Assembly (NCBI RefSeq): GCF_000812965.1
Contig: NZ_JSYN01000030.1
Coordinates: forward strand, 1 to 54,308
Direction of reading: 5' to 3'
DNA length: 54,308 bases
Origin: Pedobacter kyungheensis
GTDB lineage: Bacteria > Bacteroidota > Bacteroidia > Sphingobacteriales > Sphingobacteriaceae
The notes under the pieces: generated by a model
Seen by the model: only the letters and a program-made list of their open reading frames with translations
Database searches by the model: none
What the model was told of the DNA's origin: nothing
Program-made: the position numbers and the translations under genes
Part shown: positions 1 through 9,176 of the stretch, in pieces
Numbering within the stretch: the stretch's first letter is position 1
Layout: every line of letters begins with the position of its first letter

Positions 1-460
1 CCATAATAATAGGCCCTCAATGCCTGAATTTCTATTTAAGCCCGAAGCATAGCAAAGTCAAAGGACCGTATCCCTAAATAGGTCTTCACACCTAGGATTG
101 CAGTTGGATCACCTCTGAATTGCGATATCTTTAAATATAAAACAAACCTAATGGATTGTAAGGGTTTAGTACCGGTTTTTCATCGGTACCGGAGCAAAGC
201 GCAGCCCTGAAAAGCCCGCCCCTTGCGTAGCATGGGTAACGCCCAACTCAGTTTGATGGTTTACAGCTGGCAATTTCCAGTTCATTTTGTTTTTCGGTTT
301 TGGTCTTCTATTTCTTTATTTTTTACCATCTTAGACATTTAAGATCATCAAGGCTTTAGTCTTTAAAGCTTTCACCTCTCTGCTCCTCCTAAATATGACA
401 CCCCGCTTAAATTAATACAAAGCGAAACTTTTATCTTCGATAATCCGTTTATAAAAGCAC
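1..460. other. Gene-free stretch at the left edge
   Basis: I see no convincing reading frame here. The sequence holds degraded repeat-like text (for example a 'TTTAAGCCCGAAGC' stretch near 34 and a 'GGTACCGGAGC' stretch near 185) that loosely resembles the intergenic stretch at 20365-20430. It may be worn repeat sequence between genes. No tRNA, terminator or clear promoter was found; the last 60 bases before the VWA gene are AT-rich and may hold its promoter. Confidence 0.5.
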
Positions 461-1558
461 ATGAGAGGTTTTCGTTTTTCTGATTATAAGCCCGGCGATA
501 CGCCCAAAGGTGGCTTTGATGAATTGCTAAAATTATTTAGCGAATTGCTGAACTATACCGCGGGAGATGCAGCCGAAGCCCTAAGCTGGCTAAATGAACT
601 CGACAAACAATATAAGCTCACCAATAACGATTATGGAATTGGTAATTTTATAGATGATTTGAAAGATAAAGGTTACCTGACCGAAGATAACCAATCTGGA
701 GAGTTTAAAATCACGGCCAAAACCGAGCAAACCATACGCAAATCGGCCCTGGACGAAATTTTCGGGAAGCTGAAAAAAAGTGGTCGTGGTAACCATAACA
801 GTAACCAATCGGGTATTGGTGAAGAGAAAAATGCCGACAGGCGTGAATATAATTTTGGAGATAGCTTAGACCAGATCGATATTACTGCTTCAATCCAAAA
901 TGCGCAGATTAACCATGGGATTGGCGATTTTACCCTCACTGACCGGGATTTGGAAGTAGAAGAAAAAGATTTTAAAACCCTTACTTCTACGGTACTGATG
1001 ATCGATATTTCGCATTCGATGATTTTGTATGGCGAAGACAGGATTACCCCGGCAAAAAAAGTAGCCATGGCGCTTGCCGAACTGATTAAAACGAAATACC
1101 CTAAAGATACGTTGGACATTGTGGTTTTTGGTAACGATGCCTGGCCCATTACGGTGAAAGATTTGCCTTATTTGCAGGTTGGTCCTTATCACACCAATAC
1201 TTATGCTGGTTTAGAGCTTGCTGCAGATTTACTTCGCAGAAGGAAAACGCATAACAAACAGATTTTCATGATTACCGATGGTAAACCTACCTGTTTGAAA
1301 GAAAACGGCAAGTATTACAAAAACAGCATGGGACTTGACAGAAAGGTAATTAACAAAACCCTGAATATGGCAGCACAATGTAAGCGCTTAAAAATCCCGA
1401 TTACCACTTTTATGATTGCCAAAGATCCTTACCTGCAGCAGTTTGTACGTCAGTTTACCGAAATAAACGGTGGCAGGGCGTTTTATAGCTCACTAAACGG
1501 GTTAGGCGAATACATTTTTGAAGATTACATTAAAAACAGAAGGAAAACAGTTAAATAG
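461..1558 (+). CDS. VWA-domain protein partnered with a MoxR-like ATPase
   Basis: 365 residues, cytosolic, with no signal peptide or membrane segment. The C-terminal half is a von Willebrand factor A domain: the metal-binding MIDAS motif DISHS lies at residues 182-186, with a conserved Thr region (TNTYAG) and ITDG further on. The N-terminal part is mostly helical and charged, with a Ser/Asn/Gly linker around 105-125. The next gene, 114 bp downstream, is an AAA ATPase, and VWA proteins of this type work with MoxR/Mg-chelatase-like ATPases as metal-dependent adaptors. In many such pairs the ATPase gene comes first; here the VWA gene does. Substrate unknown. The ATG at 461 gives a normal N-terminus. 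Confidence 0.85.
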   Translation: MRGFRFSDYKPGDTPKGGFDELLKLFSELLNYTAGDAAEALSWLNELDKQYKLTNNDYGIGNFIDDLKDKGYLTEDNQSGEFKITAKTEQTIRKSALDEIFGKLKKSGRGNHNSNQSGIGEEKNADRREYNFGDSLDQIDITASIQNAQINHGIGDFTLTDRDLEVEEKDFKTLTSTVLMIDISHSMILYGEDRITPAKKVAMALAELIKTKYPKDTLDIVVFGNDAWPITVKDLPYLQVGPYHTNTYAGLELAADLLRRRKTHNKQIFMITDGKPTCLKENGKYYKNSMGLDRKVINKTLNMAAQCKRLKIPITTFMIAKDPYLQQFVRQFTEINGGRAFYSSLNGLGEYIFEDYIKNRRKTVK

Positions 1559-1583
1559 TCGGGAGTCAGTAGTCGGGAGTCGG
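1557..1583. repeat. Short direct repeat of TCGGGAGTC
   Basis: The sequence TAGTCGGGAGTC occurs twice in a row with a short CAG spacer, directly after the VWA stop codon. It is a simple tandem duplication; I see no coding or hairpin potential. Confidence 0.5.
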
Positions 1584-1672
1584 ATGATTATACTTAAAGA
1601 GATCAATCTTACCGCTCACGGCTTATACACAACTTTTCAACCGGATTAACTTTACAACATTTAAACCCAAAA

Positions 1673-3160
1673 ATGCAAAATACTACATTAGGCCAGTTAA
1701 AGGCCACCAGCTATAAATCAAGAAGCGTTAAGGAAGAATTAAGGGAAAACCTGATTAAAGTTTTACGCGATAAGAAAACCGAATTTGAGGGTATTATTGG
1801 TTATGATGAAACCGTAATTCCCGAATTGCAAACGGCCATTCTATCGCGCCATAACATTTTACTTTTGGGTTTACGCGGGCAGGCCAAAACACGTATTGCC
1901 CGTTTAATGGTTAATTTATTGGATGAATACGTACCCTACGTAGCCGGAAGCGAAATTTTCGACGATCCGTTGAATCCCATTTCGTGGTATGCCAAAAACG
2001 AAATTGCCACCAAAGGCGATGCTACTGAAATTGCCTGGTTACACCGCAGCGAGCGTTATACCGAAAAACTAGCTACGCCTGATGTTACGGTTGCCGATTT
2101 GATTGGTGATATTGATCCCATTAAAGCTGCGACCTTAAAACTAACTTATAACGATGAAAGGGTAATCCACTTTGGTTTAATTCCGCGTGCGCACCGCAGC
2201 ATTTTCGTTATTAACGAATTACCCGATTTACAGGCACGTATTCAGGTGGCTTTATTTAATATGCTGCAGGAAAAAGATATCCAGATTCGTGGTTTTAAAT
2301 TGCGTTTGCCTTTAGATATTCAGTTTGTTTTTACTGCAAATCCTGAAGATTATACCAACCGTGGAAGCATTGTTACCCCGTTAAAAGACAGGATTGAAAG
2401 CCAGATTTTGACCCACTACCCAAAAAGCATCGAAATTTCGCGCAAAATTACTTTCCAGGAGGCTAAATTAACAGCCGAACAGAAAGCCAATATAGAGGCC
2501 GATGGACTGCTGAAAGATTTGATCGAACAAATTGCTTTCGAGGCACGTAAAAGTGAGTACATCGATCAGAAATCGGGCGTATCGGCCAGGTTAACCATTT
2601 CTGCTTACGAAAATTTAATCAGTACAGCTGAAAGAAGGATGCTGATATCAGGCGAGAAAAACACTTTTGTCCGTTTATCAGATTTAGCGGGCATCATACC
2701 TGCCATCACGGGTAAAATAGAATTGGTTTACGAGGGCGAACTGGAAGGTCCGGCGCATGTAGCCACCACCCTAATTGGCAAAGCAGTTAAAACTTTATTT
2801 GCCCGTTATTTCCCTGATCCGGAAAAAGCGAAAAAAAGTAAAACAGCCAATCCTTACACCGAAATAACCGAATGGTTTACCGATGGGAATAATGTAGATG
2901 TAACCGATAACTTAACCAACACACAGTACAAAAAAGCACTGATGCTTGTACCTGGTTTGTATGATACTGTTAAAAAATTCCACCCTAAATTGAGCGAAAA
3001 TCAAACCTTATTGCTGATGGAGTTTGTATTACATGGCCTGGCCGAATACTCTCAGCTGAGCAAAAATTACTTGACCGGTGGCTTTGGTTTCAGCGATATG
3101 TTTGGCAGTTTATTTAATGCCGAATTTGATGAGGAAGAGGATGAGGACGATTTCAGATAA
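1673..3160 (+). CDS. MoxR / Mg-chelatase-type AAA+ ATPase
   Basis: 495 residues, cytosolic. The AAA+ core begins with a Walker A loop at about residues 66-73 reading GLRGQAKT, where the usual Gly before the catalytic Lys is Ala. The Walker B-like strand reads IFVINELPDL, with Asn-Glu instead of Asp-Glu. An arginine-rich sensor region and a helical C-terminal lid follow, then an acidic tail (EEDEDD). It follows the VWA gene and probably acts with it as a chaperone-like remodelling pair. The altered Walker motifs may mark a subfamily rather than loss of ATPase activity, since the Lys-Thr and Glu are kept. Likely co-transcribed with the VWA gene. Confidence 0.85.
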   Translation: MQNTTLGQLKATSYKSRSVKEELRENLIKVLRDKKTEFEGIIGYDETVIPELQTAILSRHNILLLGLRGQAKTRIARLMVNLLDEYVPYVAGSEIFDDPLNPISWYAKNEIATKGDATEIAWLHRSERYTEKLATPDVTVADLIGDIDPIKAATLKLTYNDERVIHFGLIPRAHRSIFVINELPDLQARIQVALFNMLQEKDIQIRGFKLRLPLDIQFVFTANPEDYTNRGSIVTPLKDRIESQILTHYPKSIEISRKITFQEAKLTAEQKANIEADGLLKDLIEQIAFEARKSEYIDQKSGVSARLTISAYENLISTAERRMLISGEKNTFVRLSDLAGIIPAITGKIELVYEGELEGPAHVATTLIGKAVKTLFARYFPDPEKAKKSKTANPYTEITEWFTDGNNVDVTDNLTNTQYKKALMLVPGLYDTVKKFHPKLSENQTLLLMEFVLHGLAEYSQLSKNYLTGGFGFSDMFGSLFNAEFDEEEDEDDFR

Positions 3161-3242
3161 TAAACTCTTATAATTTCTTTAATTTAGGCAGGCGAAATAT
3201 CCTGCCTTATTTGTTTAAAAACTTACTACAAACCTACCAGAA

Positions 3243-4499
3243 ATGGGAAGATTACCTTTTATCATTGCCGCCTGCATTTTTATTATCGCTTTTGATATTT
3301 ATTGTTTTAAAGCCATTACCTCGGTTTTTAAAAAATGGAAACCCAATACCAAAAAAGTATTTGCCATTGCCTATTGGGGTTACAGTGCCTTGCTGATTTT
3401 TGGCGTTTTCTGCGGCATTTACCTGAATTTGTTCCTTACGCTACGCGCAATCATTTTAGTTTCTTTCTTTTTAACTGTGGCTTGCAAAATGGCCATGCTT
3501 CCATTCCTGGTTCTGGATGATTTACGCCGGTTATGGATTAAACTCACCAGAAAGCAAACACATACAACTGCAGCTGCCATAACTTCAACCAACCAGGAAG
3601 ACGATAAAATTTCGCGTTCAGCGTTTTTGGTTAAAGCCGGATTGGTTACTGCCGCTGTTCCTTTAACTTCGTTAAGCTGGGGCATTATTTCAGGCGCTTA
3701 CGATTACCAGGTGCGCCGAGTAAATTTAATATTGCCTAATCTGCCCAAAGCTTTCGATGGCATTACCATGGGTCAGATTTCAGATATCCACTCGGGTAGT
3801 TTTTATAACAAAACCGCTGTAAAGGGTGGGGTTGAAATGCTTTTGGCCGAGAAACCCGATTTTGTATTTTTCACCGGCGATCTGGTAAACAATCTTACCA
3901 ACGAAGTCCGCGACTATCAGGATATTTTCTCGAGAGTAAAAGCACCGCTAGGTGTGTATTCATCGCTAGGCAACCATGATTATGGCGATTACTATTTCGG
4001 CAAGGAATCTTCGCCGGCTAAAGTAAAAAACCTGAAAGACATGGTTGATGTACACAAGATTATGGGCTACGACCTCCTGATGAACGACAACCGCAGGTTA
4101 AAGGTAGATGGCGAAGAAATCGGGATTTTAGGGGTTGAAAACTGGGGTATGGGTCGCTTTCCGAAATACGGTAAGATGGAACTGGCGGTTAAAAACACGG
4201 ACGATTTACCGGTAAAACTTTTACTAAGCCACGACCCATCGCACTGGCGCGGAGAAGTGTTGCAAAAATACCCGCAAATTGATGCCATGTTTAGCGGTCA
4301 CACACACGGCATGCAGTTTGGCCTAAGGTTTAAAGAAATTCAATGGAGCCCAATCCAGTACATTTACAAAGAATGGGCAGGTTTATACCAGGAACAACAC
4401 CAGCAGCTGTATGTTAATGTTGGCTATGGCTTTTTAGGTTACCCGGGCAGGGTTGGTATTTTACCTGAGATTACCATTTTCACGCTGAAAAGGGCGTAA
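3243..4499 (+). CDS. Membrane-anchored metallophosphoesterase (YkuE-like)
   Basis: 418 residues. The N-terminal third has several hydrophobic segments (about residues 5-25, 40-60 and 65-90), then a linker and a Tat-like stretch with SRSAFLVKAG near 125. The calcineurin-like phosphoesterase domain follows with all metal-binding motifs: SDIHSG, FTGDLV, LGNHDYGD, LLSHDPS and SGHTHGMQFG. It should hydrolyse phosphoesters at the outer face of the inner membrane with two metal ions; the natural substrate is not predictable. It starts 82 bp after the ATPase gene and is convergent with the response regulator. The alternative frame over 3211-3396 is a shadow. Confidence 0.88.
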   Translation: MGRLPFIIAACIFIIAFDIYCFKAITSVFKKWKPNTKKVFAIAYWGYSALLIFGVFCGIYLNLFLTLRAIILVSFFLTVACKMAMLPFLVLDDLRRLWIKLTRKQTHTTAAAITSTNQEDDKISRSAFLVKAGLVTAAVPLTSLSWGIISGAYDYQVRRVNLILPNLPKAFDGITMGQISDIHSGSFYNKTAVKGGVEMLLAEKPDFVFFTGDLVNNLTNEVRDYQDIFSRVKAPLGVYSSLGNHDYGDYYFGKESSPAKVKNLKDMVDVHKIMGYDLLMNDNRRLKVDGEEIGILGVENWGMGRFPKYGKMELAVKNTDDLPVKLLLSHDPSHWRGEVLQKYPQIDAMFSGHTHGMQFGLRFKEIQWSPIQYIYKEWAGLYQEQHQQLYVNVGYGFLGYPGRVGILPEITIFTLKRA

Positions 4500-4503
4500 A
4501 AAC

Positions 4504-4587
4504 CGTCATCTCGACTGAAGCGTAGCGAACGGAGAGATCTGTGCTAGTTAGATTTCTCGACTACGTTACACTTCGCTCGAAATGACG
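4504..4587. repeat. REP-like hairpin between convergent genes (copy A)
   Basis: The ends CGTCAT and ATGACG are complementary, and internal arms (TCGACTGAAGCG... and ...CGCTCGAAATGACG) make a long imperfect hairpin with an AGATCT-AGATTTCTCGA centre. It fills almost the whole gap between the convergent phosphoesterase and response-regulator genes. A near-identical copy lies at 54037-54117. Confidence 0.8.
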
Positions 4588-4594
4588 ACTAATT

Positions 4595-5284
4595 CTATCC
4601 CGCGTTAAACCTGTAGCCTACTCCCCTTACGGTTTGTAATAACTGCGGATTATCAGGGTTCAGTTCTATTTTCTTACGCAGGCGCACAATGTGCATATCA
4701 AGCGTTCTGGTATTCACATCAGAATTATAACCCCAAACTACCAGCATCAGCTCATCGCGGTTAATTACTTTACCCGGATTACGTAAGAAGTATAATAAAA
4801 TACGGTTTTCTAATATGGTTAACTCAATTTTTTTACCATCCCTGAACAGGGTGTGAATATTCGGGTGGTGCTCCATATTACCAAAACGGTGAATTTCGGC
4901 AGTATCTTTATTCACAATAAATTTCACCTTGCTATCCAACATGGCCACCAAAACATCCATATTAAATGGTTTGGTAATGTAATCTGATGCACCAAAGTTG
5001 TAGGCATCGATCTTATCCACATCCTGTGCTTTGGCAGTCATCATAATGATCAGGTTTTCGAAACCTTGCTTACGCACATGTTCACAAACCTCAGCCCCTT
5101 GTTTGCCGGGCATCATCCAGTCCAATAAAACAATATCAGGCTGATCAGCCAAAATCATCCTTTCACCGGCATCGCCATCATTTGCCTCGAGCACAGTATA
5201 TCCCTCTGCCTTTAAGCGATGGGCCACAAGAAAGCGAAGATTTTCATCATCTTCTACGATTAATATTTTTACTTCTTTAGACAT
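4595..5284 (-). CDS. OmpR-family response regulator
   Basis: 229 residues. Receiver domain at 1-120 with acidic pocket EDD (11-13), phosphoacceptor Asp55 (LLDWMMPG), switch Thr83 and conserved Lys106 (ITKPF). A winged-helix DNA-binding domain of the OmpR/PhoB type occupies about 130-227 (TILENRILLYFLRNPG, LDMHIVRLRKKI, VRGVGYRF). It is the last gene of a minus-strand operon after the sensor kinase, 103 bp downstream of it, so the two form a two-component system. Target genes are not visible; the membrane-proximal lipoprotein at 7065 is an obvious candidate partner for signal input. Confidence 0.93.
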   Translation of the reverse strand: MSKEVKILIVEDDENLRFLVAHRLKAEGYTVLEANDGDAGERMILADQPDIVLLDWMMPGKQGAEVCEHVRKQGFENLIIMMTAKAQDVDKIDAYNFGASDYITKPFNMDVLVAMLDSKVKFIVNKDTAEIHRFGNMEHHPNIHTLFRDGKKIELTILENRILLYFLRNPGKVINRDELMLVVWGYNSDVNTRTLDMHIVRLRKKIELNPDNPQLLQTVRGVGYRFNAG

Positions 5285-5324
5285 TTATGTATTAATTTAT
5301 ATTGCAACTTTTTTTATTGTTTTA

Positions 5325-5386
5325 ATGTTGAAACGTTGTAATGTTTGAAGGTTAAGATCAACCTTTCAACAACTAACATTCCAACC
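5325..5386. repeat. Long imperfect inverted repeat between kinase and regulator genes
   Basis: Left arm 5325-5353 and right arm 5360-5386 are imperfectly complementary around a perfect AAGGTT/AACCTT core with a 6-base loop (AAGATC). It lies in the gap between the sensor kinase stop and the regulator start. It could form an RNA hairpin that tunes expression of the regulator or protects the mRNA; this is inference. Confidence 0.6.
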
Positions 5387-5387
5387 T

Positions 5388-7061
5388 CTAGCTATTAAAA
5401 GGCAGCACAATTTTAAATTCTGTACCGCTGCCTACTTTACTTTTTACAGAGATCTCTCCCTCCATAAAGTTAACCAGTTCTTTGCAAAATGCCAAACCCA
5501 GGCCTACACTGCCCATTTGGTTATATTCGTTCTGAATCCGGAAAAATTTCTTAAAAATATTGTTCAATTCGGAAGCTGCAATCCCTATGCCTTTATCGGT
5601 AAACCTGAAAACCAGCACCCCCTTAATTAACTTGGCACTAATGTGCAATTTTTTCTGTTCAGGCTTAGAATACTTGTAAGCATTCTCGGCCAGGTTATCA
5701 AATAAACTTCCCAATAACACCGGATCGGTAATAAAGGTTTTAAAACCAACTACTTCATAGGTAATTTTAAAATCGGGGTGTTTAAGCGTATGCGATTCGA
5801 TGGTACTTTCAATAAAATCGACAATATTAACCTCTTCCTGATTTAATTTTATCGCCTTATTTTCAATCTGGGTAAAGGCCAGCAGCTTATTCATTAAACC
5901 GTTAAGCTTATCGGCTTCTTCATCCAGTATTTTACCATAAAGCTGCTGCTCCCTTTGACTCAATGCCGGGGCGCTTTTAATGTTGTTACCCGCAATTTTG
6001 ATTACACTAACCGGTGTTTTAAATTCGTGCGTCAGGTTATTCACGAAATCGTACTGCAGTTTAAACATCTTGCTGTTGATGTTCAGGTTACGGTAAATTA
6101 AGAATGCAACCAGCAACAGTACACCATACACCAGTAAAAGCACGAGTGCTATTGGCATAAAGTAAATAAAAATCTCTTTTTTGATGTAGGATTTAGACGA
6201 AACGAAGTAGAGTTTAAAATCAGAAAAGGCCCCTGGCAGGGCAATCTCTGTATTCATATTTTCATCAGAATTGTCAATCGGATCGTAAGTGAGCGGCTCA
6301 ATACTAATGTGCTGGTATAGCAATGGCCTCGTATTTACAATTTTAAGCCGATGTGCATCGAGCTTAAAAACCAATACATCCTGCTGGTAAACCGGAGAGG
6401 GATTTAACTTACGCTTCATCATCTCTTTATAAACTTTCAGGTCTTCGCGGCGCGGAATATTTAAATAGGTAATTTTATTCTCGCTTGAATTGACTACCGA
6501 GAAATTGGTAAAAAGTTCTTCCTGCGTAGGTACAGCAGCAGTATCCAACCGATCGACAAAAGTAGCCAGTTTATAAGCCATGGCATTAAAATCGTCGCCC
6601 ACGTTAAAAGAAGTCGGATCTTCTTCCGAATACACCTTTACCGAATCGGGGCTGATGCCTTTTCCGAACTGATAAATTGATTTTGGCCCAATACCCAGAT
6701 AATTGGCATTAATACCATCTCGTACCGGTGCAACTTTTACTTCTGTATCATAAAAGGTAACCCGAGAAATAAACGGATACTTGAGCATTACCGTATCTAC
6801 GAATTTCGAAGCGGTTGAAGAATCTAAATAGCCACTATAGTAAGAAATTTCGGGCATTTTGTTCTGAAAAAAGTCGTTATATGGCTTAATGCTCTGTTCG
6901 AGTACGTTTACTTTTTCAGAAACAAAATCATTTTCTATCGATTTCTTGCTGTAGTTAAAAGCCAGAAACAGCGATAAAATAAAGAGGATTGATATGAGTA
7001 CAATAAAGGTTACACCAAGAGAAAAGTTTTTACGGTAACCGCTTTTTTTATCTAAGGCCAT
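5388..7061 (-). CDS. Sensor histidine kinase, two membrane segments
   Basis: 557 residues. Membrane segments at about 14-37 and 300-324 flank a large periplasmic sensor region of about 260 residues with no domain I can name. No clear HAMP domain follows. The HisKA dimerisation domain has the H-box FVNNLTHEFKTPVSV with phosphorylated His346. The ATPase domain has an N-box (DNLAENAYKYS), G1 box (DKGIGIA) and G2 box (GLGLAFCKELV). It starts only 3 bp after the S9-like lipoprotein gene, indicating translational coupling, and is followed by its response regulator. The large sensor domain facing the periplasm and the coupled lipoprotein suggest that the two interact. Confidence 0.92.
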   Translation of the reverse strand: MALDKKSGYRKNFSLGVTFIVLISILFILSLFLAFNYSKKSIENDFVSEKVNVLEQSIKPYNDFFQNKMPEISYYSGYLDSSTASKFVDTVMLKYPFISRVTFYDTEVKVAPVRDGINANYLGIGPKSIYQFGKGISPDSVKVYSEEDPTSFNVGDDFNAMAYKLATFVDRLDTAAVPTQEELFTNFSVVNSSENKITYLNIPRREDLKVYKEMMKRKLNPSPVYQQDVLVFKLDAHRLKIVNTRPLLYQHISIEPLTYDPIDNSDENMNTEIALPGAFSDFKLYFVSSKSYIKKEIFIYFMPIALVLLLVYGVLLLVAFLIYRNLNINSKMFKLQYDFVNNLTHEFKTPVSVIKIAGNNIKSAPALSQREQQLYGKILDEEADKLNGLMNKLLAFTQIENKAIKLNQEEVNIVDFIESTIESHTLKHPDFKITYEVVGFKTFITDPVLLGSLFDNLAENAYKYSKPEQKKLHISAKLIKGVLVFRFTDKGIGIAASELNNIFKKFFRIQNEYNQMGSVGLGLAFCKELVNFMEGEISVKSKVGSGTEFKIVLPFNS

Positions 7062-7064
7062 ACC

Positions 7065-8948
7065 CTATTTCTTACCCAGGTTTTCTTGTAAAAATTCTTC
7101 TAAAGCCTTATACAAAGCGGTTCTTCCTTGCTGGCGTATTACCGGGTTAGGTCCCTCTTCTTTTTCGATGTAAGTAACCTGAACATTGCGTTTTTTAAGT
7201 TCTTTAATAAACTGTACCCCTTCGGCTACGTTTACACTCGGATCTTTAGGGTTTTGCGCAATAAAAATAGGCGATCTAAAGCGGTCGGCATGAAAAACAG
7301 GCGATGCGAAGCGCATGTAATCTGTTTCGGTTACCGGATTGCCTACAATTTCGTAATACATCTGCAATTTAGCTTTTAAAAAGGGCGGGAAAGTTTTCAG
7401 GTAACTAAACAGGTTAATTACACCAGAATTAGATCCGCCGCATTTATAAAGATCGGGATTTTTATACAAACAATTTAAGGCAATATAGCCGCCAAAACCA
7501 TTGCCATAAATAGCGATGCGTTTAGGGTTGGCAATTTTTTGTGCAATGAGCCACCTGGCCCCATCGTTTACGTCATTTTGTATTTTATCGCCCCATTCTT
7601 TAAAACCTGCAGCATAAAATGATTTGCCATAACCTGTAGAACCGCGGTAGTTTACCTGTAAAACGGCATAACCACAATTGGCCAAAAACTGCACTTCTGC
7701 ATTGTATCCCCAGCTGTTTCTGGCTTTTGGTCCATTATGCGGAAACACAACAACAGGCAAATTAACTGCTTTTTTATCTTTAGGCAGGGTCAAATAACCA
7801 TTAATGGTTAAACCATCGCTGCTTTTAAAACTGATTGGCGTCATGGCGCTCATATCATCAGGTTTAATAGCAGGACTTACATCCGTTAGTTTCTTCAGTT
7901 TATTATCTGCAGCGGTGTACAAATAATAAGAACCCGGATTTTTATCGGTAAAAGTGCGTATAACAAATACTTTATCGGTTCTATCCTTATCGGCAATAAT
8001 CCACTCGGTACCCGGCAAAAGCTGATCTATTTTTGAATAAGCCAGTTTTGTACTGTCGTCAAGGTAATATTTCTCTCTTTTCCAGGTTTCGTATGTTGCA
8101 AAAAGCATTTTCTTCCTGAAACGGGAGTAGGCAGCATCTACAACATTTAAGGTATCGTTGGCAAAAAGCACCCGTTTTTCCTTTCCGTTAAGCAAATCGA
8201 GTTCTACAAGTGCATTTTTATCGCGGTTAACGCTAGAAATGGCATATAGGGTATGTGATTTAGCTTCCGAAAAAGCAATAGGCTGCAAAGTGGTTTCGAA
8301 GTTATTGGAGATTACAGGTTTGAAAGCCTTGCCCGCATTTTCGCGGTACATTAAAGTTTCATTCACGCCATCACTGGCAATGGCCAGCATTAATTCCCCC
8401 CGGCAATCGGTCATCCAGCGGCTAAAGTTTCCGGGATTTTGAGCCAGAATATCCATTATTCCATTACGCACGTTTAAGCGGTAAACATCAAAAAGGGTCG
8501 AATCGCGTTTATTGGATGAAACGATAATGTATTTATCATCAATCAGCTGGTCTTCAATTACCCTTAACCTGCTTTTTTCGTTACTGTATAATTGTACCTG
8601 TTTGCTCCCATCTTTATTGATTACAAATAAATCAGATCTGCGCTCTTTTGATTCATCTTCTGTATAATAAATCAATTCGTTATTGCTGGTCCAGAAATGA
8701 AAACTGATACTCTTATCGTTCAGATGTGTAAGCTGCACGCTTTTTCCACTGGCCAGATCTTCGGCAAACAGTTCGAGTTTCTTGTTCTGCAGCTTTAAAT
8801 ACGACAGGCTTTTCCCATCAGGCGATATGCGGTAATAGGCTTTATCCTGCGTTTTAAAAAAATCATCCACAGCTATTGTACTGTCATTCTTCCCTTTACA
8901 GGCAAAAATAAACGCAACCATAAACAATAGCAAAATCCTTTTTAACAT
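7065..8948 (-). CDS. S9 prolyl-oligopeptidase-like lipoprotein without catalytic Ser and His
   Basis: 627 residues. A lipoprotein signal ends at the lipobox FACKGK (Cys about 17). Residues about 30-380 look like a beta-propeller of S9 peptidases, and 390-627 is an alpha/beta-hydrolase domain with the usual landmarks (VVVFPHNGP, GYAVLQVNYRGSTGYG, FYAAGFKEWG). The nucleophile elbow reads YGNGFGG: the Ser of the family's GxSxG is Gly484. The acid Asp569 is kept (PKDPSV). The EGHG site of the catalytic His reads EGPN, with Pro600. So two of three triad residues are gone while fold and frame are intact: a likely pseudoenzyme. First gene of the operon with a kinase and regulator, so a ligand-sensing or scaffolding role is plausible. 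Confidence 0.85.
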   Translation of the reverse strand: MLKRILLLFMVAFIFACKGKNDSTIAVDDFFKTQDKAYYRISPDGKSLSYLKLQNKKLELFAEDLASGKSVQLTHLNDKSISFHFWTSNNELIYYTEDESKERRSDLFVINKDGSKQVQLYSNEKSRLRVIEDQLIDDKYIIVSSNKRDSTLFDVYRLNVRNGIMDILAQNPGNFSRWMTDCRGELMLAIASDGVNETLMYRENAGKAFKPVISNNFETTLQPIAFSEAKSHTLYAISSVNRDKNALVELDLLNGKEKRVLFANDTLNVVDAAYSRFRKKMLFATYETWKREKYYLDDSTKLAYSKIDQLLPGTEWIIADKDRTDKVFVIRTFTDKNPGSYYLYTAADNKLKKLTDVSPAIKPDDMSAMTPISFKSSDGLTINGYLTLPKDKKAVNLPVVVFPHNGPKARNSWGYNAEVQFLANCGYAVLQVNYRGSTGYGKSFYAAGFKEWGDKIQNDVNDGARWLIAQKIANPKRIAIYGNGFGGYIALNCLYKNPDLYKCGGSNSGVINLFSYLKTFPPFLKAKLQMYYEIVGNPVTETDYMRFASPVFHADRFRSPIFIAQNPKDPSVNVAEGVQFIKELKKRNVQVTYIEKEEGPNPVIRQQGRTALYKALEEFLQENLGKK

Positions 8949-8970
8949 AAATAAATCCTCAACGGGATAA

Positions 8971-8978
8971 CAAAAATA
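8971..8978 (-). promoter_or_regulatory. -7 promoter element for the S9-like/kinase/regulator operon
   Basis: On the minus strand the sequence TATTTTTG matches the Bacteroidota -7 consensus TAnnTTTG. It lies 22 bp upstream of the ATG at 8948, giving a leader of about 15 bases. I could not find a good -33 box. Confidence 0.55.
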
Positions 8979-9176
8979 AGTATCACAACCACTTAACCAC
9001 GATTTACACTAACAATGTTACCTGCGCCTGCAATAATAAGTCGTGGTTCAATTTAGTATTTATAACATATACACAAAATAAAATACAGGTAACATTTAAA
9101 ATACGTTTTAGATAAGATAGTGGTTTAGCTAATCAGGTATTAAAATGTTACATTTAAAACTTATAATTTAGGGTTT

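Noticed and set aside
104..116. TTGGATCACCTC resembles the 3' end of 16S rRNA
   Set aside because: Only about 11 bases match; the upstream helix and the rest of a 16S gene are absent, and a protein gene follows. Chance match or worn repeat.
7065..8948. Loss of the S9 triad as a sequencing error or frameshift
   Set aside because: Two separate in-frame codon changes at the exact catalytic positions, with normal sequence around both, are unlikely errors; no frame break is seen.
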